Notes under the pieces: generated by a model
Database searches by the model: none
Told to the model about the DNA's origin: nothing
Seen by the model: only the letters and a program-made list of their open reading frames with translations
Part shown: positions 1 through 6,467 of the stretch, piece by piece
How positions within the stretch are numbered: position 1 is the first letter of the stretch
Layout of the letters: each line of letters opens with the position of its first letter
Source of the DNA: JBEKYD01 sp049509915
GTDB taxonomy: Bacteria > Acidobacteriota > Terriglobia > Bryobacterales > Bryobacteraceae
NCBI GenBank assembly: GCA_049509915.1
Contig: JBEKZL010000095.1
Coordinates: 1 to 25,585, forward strand
DNA: 25,585 nt
Reading direction: 5' to 3'
Made by a program: the position numbers and the translations under genes

Positions 1-500
1 GTGACGCTTGGCCCGCTTCCACTCCCCGCCGGGGCTCTTACCCCCTCCGGATCAACGCGTCCGCCGACCTCGCTCCACGCTGGACCGCCTTCTCCCTTGG
101 CCCGATTTCCCTTCGCTCCCCGCAGCCTTACTTCTATCGCTAGACCGCCCTCCTATTGCTAAGAGGGCCGACTACGGATCACCGTTTCAGGACCGCTACC
201 GCCGAAGAGGCTGGCCAATTCTCAAACCTCTTGGAACCTCACTCACTATGCTCCCGTTGGGCCTTCGGCGTCAATCGATTTCAGTTCTGTTACGAACTTT
301 TTCCTCAGGATTTATTTGGCTTGCTTTCAAGTGCTTAGCGATAAGGCTCGTGGAGGCGGTGTGGATAAAACGGAGCGCTACCGTCCTGTTTTGGCGGGCT
401 AAGTACATCGGTTCACAGATACAGCGACGCAATCTCGGCAGAATGGCAAGCACCGCTCTTGAAATACGTTAGCGTATTTCTGAAATGACCGGCTAAGCGA
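1..500. other. Unassigned window edge, AT-richer from about 280
   Basis: No gene is recognised here. A 154-codon frame is open on the plus strand (8-472), but its product is Pro/Arg/Leu-rich, has no family motif I know, and changes composition halfway, so I do not call it coding. From about 280 to 480 the base composition is clearly AT-richer than the rest of the window. That stretch holds one exact DnaA-box consensus (TGTGGATAA, 360-368), a weak hairpin followed by five T (around 283-303), and a perfect hairpin at 461-480. It could be the 3' part of something starting left of the window, or an old insertion. Confidence 0.3.
461..480. terminator. Perfect 8-bp hairpin near the end of the BNR gene
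   Basis: GAAATACG and CGTATTTC pair exactly around the loop TTAG. The hairpin lies 24 bases beyond the stop codon of the minus-strand gene ending at 504. No long T-run follows on either strand, so termination is only a guess from position and stem quality. Confidence 0.3.
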
Positions 501-503
501 GAC

Positions 504-1583
504 CTACAGCGCGGGCTCCAGCCGCAGAATCATTCCCGTGTCGGTGGCGATCCACATATGGGTGGAATCGACGGCTGCCAGCATCACACGATTGGCGCTG
601 GCGCGGTAATCGATGTCGGCTTCGTTCCAGCCGGTATAGTCGCGGCTGCTCAGCACCTGCACTTTTCCGGGAACCACGCCGCGCAATTGGCCGCCGTTCA
701 CGATTCCAGCCAGATACACGGTTTGGTCCCGGTCGATCCAGATATCTGTCACGGAGAATTTCTTGTCGCGATAAAGCGAGGTGCTCCTGCCGGTCGTCCA
801 ATCGATCTGGTAAACCTCGCTGGGGTAACGAAATCCAGCCGAATGCAGCACCAGGGCGAGGCCCGCGCCGCCCCGGTTCAACAGGATGCGTTCGGTTTCC
901 CCAAAAATAGAGGCCGAGCTGGACTTCCAGGTCTTGCCGCCATCGTTGGTGACAAGGGTGTAGCTCAGATGCGGTGTATCGTGAGTATCAAGCGCGGCTT
1001 CCGGGTCCATCCAATCCGGCTCATGCTGCAGCCAGCGGCGCGGCGGAATGTTCCAACCGGTTATCAGCCCAAGTTGCGGCGTTGGGAAGGTGATCGTTGT
1101 ATAAGCGCTATACTGCGGTTCGCCCGGCGGTTCGGCGGCCGCCGGTACGGCTGTCCAGTGCTGGCCTCCATCGTGAGTCGCGAGCATCGTCTTCTTCGTG
1201 CCCACGGCCCATCCGTTGTTCTCGTCGACAAAACAAACCCGCAGGATCTGAGCCGGCACTTTGGGCAGCCGTGTCCAGCCGTGACCCGCTTCCCGCGTCA
1301 CCCACAGACCTTTGGCGGTCACCAGCCAACCGGCATTTTCGTTGAGGAAAAAGAGCGAAACCGGCGTTTCCTCCAGCGCGGTCCGCTCCCAGTGCGCTCC
1401 GCCGTCGGAAGTGACCAGCGCCACCGGCTTCTGGCTCCGGTCGGTAAGAACATAGCCCACCGCCACGCCGCGCTCGGCGGACGCAAATTTCAAGTCCACC
1501 AGCACGAGCGAGGACTTTTCCTCGTCGTAGAAATACTGCATACGCCAGCGCTGCGCGGTGGCGGGGCCGGCGGAAAGAATCAA
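504..1583 (-). CDS. Exported BNR/Asp-box (Ycf48-like) beta-propeller protein
   Basis: About 359 residues with four clear Asp-box motifs of the form T-x-DGG-x-x-W (for example LVTSDGGAHW, LATHDGGQHW, LVTNDGGKTW, and the degenerate WVTREAGHGW). These are typical of BNR/photosystem-II-stability-like propellers. The family is usually extracytoplasmic; its substrate or partner cannot be read from sequence. The listed start is a TTG, which leaves only a stub (ILSAGPATA) of an export signal. Reading the same frame upstream gives basic residues, a hydrophobic Ala/Leu stretch and an ATA-Q cleavage-like site, starting at ATT 1631 or CTG 1634. That start overlaps the stop of the GAF gene before it, so the true start is probably non-canonical and translationally coupled. 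A specific propeller role is not assigned. Confidence 0.8.
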   Translation of the reverse strand: MILSAGPATAQRWRMQYFYDEEKSSLVLVDLKFASAERGVAVGYVLTDRSQKPVALVTSDGGAHWERTALEETPVSLFFLNENAGWLVTAKGLWVTREAGHGWTRLPKVPAQILRVCFVDENNGWAVGTKKTMLATHDGGQHWTAVPAAAEPPGEPQYSAYTTITFPTPQLGLITGWNIPPRRWLQHEPDWMDPEAALDTHDTPHLSYTLVTNDGGKTWKSSSASIFGETERILLNRGGAGLALVLHSAGFRYPSEVYQIDWTTGRSTSLYRDKKFSVTDIWIDRDQTVYLAGIVNGGQLRGVVPGKVQVLSSRDYTGWNEADIDYRASANRVMLAAVDSTHMWIATDTGMILRLEPAL

Positions 1584-1630
1584 CCCGGCGGCCAGAGCGG
1601 CAGAAGCAAACCGATGGCGGATCGTGGCAA

Positions 1631-2230
1631 TCAGCTTTTCATCTCCACCGGTCCCGCAGACAGAACCAGTTCCACATGATTGGCCTCCTCCAGCGCGGCG
1701 CGGGACATGCGCGCCAGAACCAGCACGCAGCCGATTTGCTCGCCGACCGTGGTCAGAACCTCCATTTCACTGCCGGTGTGCTGGTGCGGCAGGCGGTGCT
1801 GCACGTTGATTACGCCCACCACCCGGTTGCGCGCGATCACCGGCGCCGAAAGGAAGGCATCGAAACTGTCCTCCGGAAGGTCGCTGAAGCTCTTGAAGCG
1901 TACATCTTTATAAGCTTCGCGAGAGATGGCCAGCAGGCGGCGTTCTCGCGCCACCCAGCCGGTCAGGCCTTCCGCGAGGCGGAGCCTGATCTTGCCGATG
2001 GTCGACGGGTGCGGCGTGTTGGAGGCGCACAACACCAGCTCTTCGCCGTCGAGCAGATACACCAGGCAGGAATCGCACTGGGTGAATTCGACCACCAGAG
2101 ACACGACGCCCTGCAGCACCTCCCGAAGGCTCATGTCGCGAACCATGAAGCGGCTGATCTTCTGAAACAAGCGCAGTTGCTGCTCAGTGCGCTCCAGGCG
2201 AAGTTCCAAATCCCTGGTCTTCGGCACCAC
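1631..2230 (-). CDS. GAF-domain sensor protein
   Basis: 199 residues. A short N-terminal amphipathic helix (LELRLERTEQQLRLFQKISR) leads into one GAF domain (about residues 28-185). Recognisable GAF segments include CDSCLVYLLDGEELVLCASN, the GLTGWVARERRLLAI strand-loop, DAFLSAPVIARNRVVGVINVQH and a final amphipathic helix. No kinase, GGDEF, ANTAR or HTH output domain is attached, so it would act as a stand-alone ligand or redox-sensing subunit. Cys52 and Cys55 (QCDSC) are possible redox or metal residues, but this is a guess. Start: two consecutive GTG codons (2230 and 2227) sit directly under a consensus -10 box. The BNR gene follows with overlapping stop and start, so the two form an operon. 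Confidence 0.85.
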   Translation of the reverse strand: MVPKTRDLELRLERTEQQLRLFQKISRFMVRDMSLREVLQGVVSLVVEFTQCDSCLVYLLDGEELVLCASNTPHPSTIGKIRLRLAEGLTGWVARERRLLAISREAYKDVRFKSFSDLPEDSFDAFLSAPVIARNRVVGVINVQHRLPHQHTGSEMEVLTTVGEQIGCVLVLARMSRAALEEANHVELVLSAGPVEMKS

Positions 2231-2233
2231 TAT

Positions 2234-2239
2234 ATTATA
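2234..2239 (-). promoter_or_regulatory. Consensus -10 box (TATAAT) at the GAF gene start
   Basis: TATAAT on the minus strand, then the three bases ATA, then GTG-GTG. Normal -10 to +1 spacing puts transcription start on the second GTG (2227), which would make the message leaderless. No convincing -35 hexamer lies 16-19 bases upstream. Confidence 0.5.
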
Positions 2240-2282
2240 ATCGCGGGACGGCGTTTCCGCCTGCCAGGCTAGTCACTGGTCG

Positions 2283-2426
2283 CTTAATCGATCTGGTGTG
2301 TCGCTGTTTGGGGGAGGAAACTGCTCCCTGGCGGTCGCATCTCGGTCACGGGCGCCGCGTGTCCGCAGTCACTTACCGAGGCGCGACCGGAGCGGTCGAC
2401 GAGACTCACCTCCCCAAGTCGGTCAA
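2283..2426. repeat. Palindromic MITE/REP-like element, copy 1
   Basis: Diverged copy of the element at 24698-24848. Both begin TTAAyCGATCTGG and end near CCCCAAGwTCGG. Their cores, 2317-2389 here and 24733-24805 there, are each 73 bases and match at 59 positions by hand count, without gaps. The termini are inverted repeats and the core arms are also inverted (GGTCGC... and ...GCGACC). No transposase is encoded. This copy ends 1 base before the stop-codon end of the DUF421 gene and fills the gap to the GAF gene. Confidence 0.7.
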
Positions 2427-2427
2427 T

Positions 2428-3018
2428 TCACTGTTTTTCCAGCAGCAGGTCGAGCTTGGCTTCCAGGGTTTCCAGCCGGGTGAGGACTTGCTTGTGGCGG
2501 ATGTCTTCGTCGGCCGGGGTTTTCCGCTGGACGAAAAAAGTCCCGCCAGGCTCCAGCACGCAGCGCTCGACTTCGTGGAGGCCGTCGAATCCCTGCCGGT
2601 GCAGCACCGTCAACAGCTCGGCGCGGCTCAGCAGTTCTTTGGCGAGCGCCTTCTTGATCATATGGCCGTTATCGACCAGCGTGGTGGGTTTGCCTTCCAG
2701 AAACTGGTCCAGCCGGCGATGGCGAAACAGGAACCGCACCACCAGGTAATTCAATGCCAGCAGGGTGAAAGCGCCGATCAGGCCTCCGCTGAGAGAGTTG
2801 TCGTTGCCGATGATCGCGTTCTGCACCGTGTTCGAGAGCGATAGCAGCACCACCAGGTCGAAGGGGTTCAACTGCGCCAGCTCGCGCTTGCCGAAGACGC
2901 GCAGCACGATCACCAGGAACACGTAGACCAGCATGGGCCGGAGCATCTTCTCCACCACCGGCGCACCCAGCACGAAGATGTCGTGCCACATGGTTTTCGA
3001 TATCGCCCATTCGGGCAT
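2428..3018 (-). CDS. DUF421 (YetF-type) inner-membrane protein
   Basis: 196 residues. There are three predicted membrane helices (about 27-42, 54-70, 78-98) with the family signature GKRELAQLNPFDLVVLLSLS between the first two. A cytoplasmic YetF-type domain follows (about 100-170: EGKPTTLVDNGHMIKKALAKE ... RAELLTVLHRQG, quoted with a gap). A C-terminal coiled coil (RLETLEAKLDLLLEKQ) ends the protein. The family is widespread and mostly uncharacterised; in Bacillus spores relatives affect germination, which need not apply here. Start ATG 3018 is well supported by the Shine-Dalgarno GGGAGGA seven bases upstream. It is divergent from dnaB, with 226 bases between the starts. Confidence 0.9.
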   Translation of the reverse strand: MPEWAISKTMWHDIFVLGAPVVEKMLRPMLVYVFLVIVLRVFGKRELAQLNPFDLVVLLSLSNTVQNAIIGNDNSLSGGLIGAFTLLALNYLVVRFLFRHRRLDQFLEGKPTTLVDNGHMIKKALAKELLSRAELLTVLHRQGFDGLHEVERCVLEPGGTFFVQRKTPADEDIRHKQVLTRLETLEAKLDLLLEKQ

Positions 3019-3244
3019 CCGTGGGTCCTCCCTCTGGCAGGGTATCGCGAGTGCGCCGGAATCTGATAAAACATAGAGGAGAACTCCTGTTTTTGGGCGC
3101 TGTGGAAAGCCTGTGTACGGCGGTGGAAGCCGGTGTGGAACCGACGGTGTTTGAACGATTCAGGCGTCCACAGAAAAAATGCGGCCGCGGCACTTTATTA
3201 GTTTGAAGGGGACCCTCTCAGGGTTACTCTGTATCAATTGCACA

Positions 3245-4609
3245 ATGACTGCTGTTAACCCGCTCGAAAAAGGCTTACCCGCAAATCTGGATGCCGAACG
3301 CTTCGTACTGGGGTCGATCCTGCTTGACGATGCCATGTTCGTGCAGGCCGCAGGCGCACTCGAAGCGGACGACTTCACGCTCGAGAAGCATCGTCGCATC
3401 TTCCGGCGGATGGGCGAGTTGCAGGAGCGCGGCGAGAAGATTGACCGCATCACCATCGCCAACGAGCTGATGAAATTCAACGAGCTGGAAGCCTGCGACG
3501 GGCTCACCTACCTGGTTTCGCTCGACGACGGTCTGCCGCACATCCCCAATCTCGACAGCTACATCCGTATCGTCAAAGACAAAGCCATCCTGCGGCGCAT
3601 CATTACCGCTTCGCAAAGCATGATGAACCGCTGTCTGCTGGGCGAGGAAGAACCGGACGAGATTCTGGCCGGCGCCGAAGAAACCCTGCTCCGGCTGGGC
3701 GAGACGCGGGTGAAGAACGGCCTGGAGAACCCGCAGCAGATTCTAGAGGACTACGATGGCGGCATCAACGCCTTTCTCGATCCATCCAAGCGCGTCAAGG
3801 GCATCAGCACCGGCTTTGCCAGGTACGACGAATACACCGGGGGGATGCACGGAGGCGAGCTGTTTATCCTGGCCGGGCGCCCGTCGATGGGCAAAACCGC
3901 ATTGGCTCTCAACATCGCCCAGCACGTGGCGCTCAAGTTGAAACAGACGGTGGCGGTTTTTTCGTTGGAAATGTCCAAGGAGTCGCTGCTCACCCGAATG
4001 CTCTGCGCCACGGCGCGGGTGGACAGCCAGCGTTTCCGCGCCGGGTACCTGACGCAGGAAGAGCGCCGCAAGCTGAACCACGCGCTGCACGAGCTGGTGG
4101 AAGCGCCGCTCTACATCGACGACACGGCCGGCATTCACCTCATGGACATGCACGCCAAACTGCGGCGGCTGAAGGCCGAACGAGGCCACATCGGCCTGGT
4201 GGTGGTGGACTATCTGCAGTTGATGAGCGGGCGCGGCCGCTTTGAGAACCGCAACCAGGAAGTCAGCGCGCTGTCGCGCGGCATGAAACTGCTGGCCAAG
4301 GAACTAAACGTGCCCTTGCTGGTGCTAAGCCAGTTGAGCCGCGCCGTGGAATCCCGGCAGGGCGATCACCGGCCGCAATTGAGCGACCTGCGCGAGTCAG
4401 GCTCGATCGAGCAGGATGCCGACGTGGTCGGATTCATCTTTCGCGAGGAGGTTTACCAGCGTGAGCGAGAGGACCTGCGCGGGCTGGCCGAGTTGATCGT
4501 GGCCAAACAGCGTAATGGCCCGATCGGCACCGTCAACCTGGTCTTTCTTCACGCTCAGACCAAGTTCGAAAACCGCGCGGAAGATACCGGCGAGTTGCCG
4601 GAAGAGTAG
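3245..4609 (+). CDS. dnaB: Replicative DNA helicase DnaB
   Basis: 454 residues from ATG 3245, the normal length. The N-terminal helical domain begins in the usual way (NPLEKGLPANLDAERFVLGS). The RecA-like domain has Walker A GRPSMGKT (211-218), Walker B VVVDYLQLM (319-327) and the RPQLSDLRESGSIEQDADVV segment with the arginine finger region. The hexamer unwinds DNA ahead of the replisome. An upstream in-frame ATG at 3179 would add 22 residues (rich in basic and aromatic residues) that DnaB proteins lack, so I reject it. Neither start has a good Shine-Dalgarno. No intein is present in the Walker A or later motifs. It is a single-gene unit, convergent with the coiled-coil gene ending at 4643. 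Confidence 0.97.
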   Translation: MTAVNPLEKGLPANLDAERFVLGSILLDDAMFVQAAGALEADDFTLEKHRRIFRRMGELQERGEKIDRITIANELMKFNELEACDGLTYLVSLDDGLPHIPNLDSYIRIVKDKAILRRIITASQSMMNRCLLGEEEPDEILAGAEETLLRLGETRVKNGLENPQQILEDYDGGINAFLDPSKRVKGISTGFARYDEYTGGMHGGELFILAGRPSMGKTALALNIAQHVALKLKQTVAVFSLEMSKESLLTRMLCATARVDSQRFRAGYLTQEERRKLNHALHELVEAPLYIDDTAGIHLMDMHAKLRRLKAERGHIGLVVVDYLQLMSGRGRFENRNQEVSALSRGMKLLAKELNVPLLVLSQLSRAVESRQGDHRPQLSDLRESGSIEQDADVVGFIFREEVYQREREDLRGLAELIVAKQRNGPIGTVNLVFLHAQTKFENRAEDTGELPEE

Positions 4610-4642
4610 CGGAAGGCAGGCAACCGCCGACTACTGGTTGGC

Positions 4643-5455
4643 TCACTGCGCCGCCATCTTTTTCTGGATCAGCAGCGCCTGCGCATTCAAACTATTCAAC
4701 TGGCGCAGATCCTCCTCGGCCATGGCGATGGAATCCTGGATGCGCGCCAGGTCGGCGCTGTCGGCGGCGGGGGCGTCGGTCCGCTGCGTCTGCATCACGC
4801 CTGCCAGCGACCGGTACTGCTCGGTGATCTGCCGGTAGCGCCGCAAAATTCCGTTCAAGTAAACCTCGCGCCGCTTGTGAATACTCTGCAGTTCGGCGGC
4901 GAGTTGCTGAACCTCGGTTAACTTGTGTGCGTCGGTGCCGCTCTGGTCGCGCAGCCTCCGATAGGCGATCTCCACCTGGGTCACCCGCTCGCGGTTGGTC
5001 TTGAGCTCCTTTTCGAGCGCATTCACCGTATTGTTGGCGGCCGACAAATCCTCCTTCAGATCGGCCTCCGATGCCGCCAAACGCTTATTGTCCACGGTGA
5101 GATCCCGTACCTGTGCTTCGGCCTCATCCGCACGCAATTGCAGGCGCGCCACGGAGGCATTGGCATCCGCAAGGCTGATGGTCAGCCTTTGGATGGCGAT
5201 GGCGTCCTCCGGGTTCATCGCCGGCCCGGCGGCGCGCGGTGCGCCGGTGTTTTCGGCCGCGGGCTGGACGGGCACCGCGGCGGGCACCGCGGCGGTACGA
5301 GTGAGATCGGCCACACGCTGCCGCAACTGCGCGTTCTCCGCCGCCGATTGTGCCAGGCGCGCAGCCTGCTGCCGGTTGACGCGCAACTGCCATATCACCA
5401 CCGCCGCAGCGGCCAAAAGCACGACGATCGACAGACTCCAGCGTTTCACTGCCAC
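4643..5455 (-). CDS. Membrane-anchored coiled-coil protein, function unknown
   Basis: 270 residues. An N-terminal signal-anchor helix (about 6-23, SLSIVVLLAAAAVVIWQL) is followed by a short coiled coil. A Pro/Ala-rich linker comes next (about 55-80), then a long, charged heptad-type coiled coil from about 85 to the C-terminus. It has no catalytic motif. Topology should be a single-pass inner-membrane protein with a long periplasmic rod, but this is inferred. It is the last gene of the receptor-VWA operon: the preceding stop at 5460 is four bases from this start. The product could be a periplasmic spacer or scaffold for the two upstream proteins. I do not recognise a named family. Confidence 0.8.
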   Translation of the reverse strand: MAVKRWSLSIVVLLAAAAVVIWQLRVNRQQAARLAQSAAENAQLRQRVADLTRTAAVPAAVPVQPAAENTGAPRAAGPAMNPEDAIAIQRLTISLADANASVARLQLRADEAEAQVRDLTVDNKRLAASEADLKEDLSAANNTVNALEKELKTNRERVTQVEIAYRRLRDQSGTDAHKLTEVQQLAAELQSIHKRREVYLNGILRRYRQITEQYRSLAGVMQTQRTDAPAADSADLARIQDSIAMAEEDLRQLNSLNAQALLIQKKMAAQ

Positions 5456-5459
5456 CGTA

Positions 5460-6467
5460 TTATCTCTCTTTCATCACGAAGCGTGTGCGATAGGTCAGGT
5501 TGCACTTGCCGCCCGTATCCAGTTGCACCTGCAGGATCTTGGGTGAGTGGTCGGGCAGAACCACCGCCACGCTGTAAGAAGACGCAATCAAAGCGAGTGC
5601 GCGATGGATGGCATCGGCGATTTCTTCGCTCGACCTGCAGAAAATGGCGCTGCCGCCGGTGCCCTCCGCCAACTGCTTCAGACCGTTCTGATAGGACTCG
5701 CCCAGCCGGTCGCTCCGATAGCGAAGGTGGACCACGAACAGCGGCGCCTGGCGTTCCGCCATTACGGCCGCCACTTTGGAAATCTTAGCCTGGATCAGGG
5801 CCTCCGGAAAGCGGCGGCTCAAGTCGTGAGTGTCGCTCGAATTAATGACCGGGTTGGTGAAATCCTCGCGGTAGTTTTCCACGTCGCTGTCGGTCAGGTA
5901 AAACACGGCCACGCGCACGCCGCTCTTGGCCAGAATCGAGTCGGCCAGTCTGGTCACGGTTTCGACGGTATCGAGCAGCCCGGCTTTGCCGCTGACCGGC
6001 AGCTCGCGGACCGCCGCCGCCGCCGGCGCCCGGTCGGCGCCCGGATCGACCAACACCTTAGGGCCGTCCTGCGCGCGCATCACAGCAACGGCCACCCGCG
6101 GCGGCAGTTTGTCGATCTCCGAGGCCAAGGCTTCCTTGGCGGGCTCCGCCAGGGAAAGATCGCCCGCCAGGTCGAGAACGGCGATGAGCATCAGATTATC
6201 GGCCGGCCCTTTCACATCCACCACGCGCGACGCCGTTCCGCCCACCGCGGCGCTCAGATTCTTGGCCGAAAGCGGCGGGTCTTGATTAGCGTCCGTCCAG
6301 ACCGGCACTCTCAGGATTTGGCCCGCGGGGGACGTGGCGGCGGGTAGGGGACCGCAGATCGCCAGGAGCAGGAGGATGGAGATTGCGGGGCTGGCCTGCC
6401 GGTCGGCGCGGGCCTGGCCGAACCCCACGGGCCGGCGAGCGGGCCGGCCCGGCAATTTGAACGTCAA
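5460..6467 (-). CDS. VWA-related acidobacterial-type exported protein
   Basis: 335 residues with a basic N-terminus, a hydrophobic export segment (about 28-43, ISILLLLAICGPLPAA) and a VWA-like domain (about 90-290). The fold is supported by NLMLIAVLDLAGDLS (position of MIDAS strand 1), RVAVFYLTDSDVENYRE (position of the usual TDG/D loop) and GGSAIFCRSSEEIADAIHRAL. It resembles the VWFA-related TIGR03436 group, which is expanded in Acidobacteria. The MIDAS DxSxS motif is degenerate (DLAGDLS), so metal-dependent binding may be lost. The C-terminal SYSVAVVLPDH...LQVQLDTGG segment resembles the SYxLgY-type tail of that group. Start TTG 6467 overlaps the TGA of the TonB receptor gene, which indicates translational coupling. 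Confidence 0.8.
   Translation of the reverse strand: MTFKLPGRPARRPVGFGQARADRQASPAISILLLLAICGPLPAATSPAGQILRVPVWTDANQDPPLSAKNLSAAVGGTASRVVDVKGPADNLMLIAVLDLAGDLSLAEPAKEALASEIDKLPPRVAVAVMRAQDGPKVLVDPGADRAPAAAAVRELPVSGKAGLLDTVETVTRLADSILAKSGVRVAVFYLTDSDVENYREDFTNPVINSSDTHDLSRRFPEALIQAKISKVAAVMAERQAPLFVVHLRYRSDRLGESYQNGLKQLAEGTGGSAIFCRSSEEIADAIHRALALIASSYSVAVVLPDHSPKILQVQLDTGGKCNLTYRTRFVMKER

Noticed and set aside
558..1679. 373-codon plus-strand frame
   Set aside because: Antisense of the BNR gene; composition is that of a shadow frame and no motif is present.
3070..3180. Possible origin region upstream of dnaB (three TGTGGA/TCCACA-like motifs)
   Set aside because: The motifs differ from the DnaA-box consensus at two or more positions, and there is no AT-rich unwinding element.
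3179..3244. Upstream ATG for dnaB
   Set aside because: Adds 22 residues with no counterpart in DnaB, and has no ribosome site.
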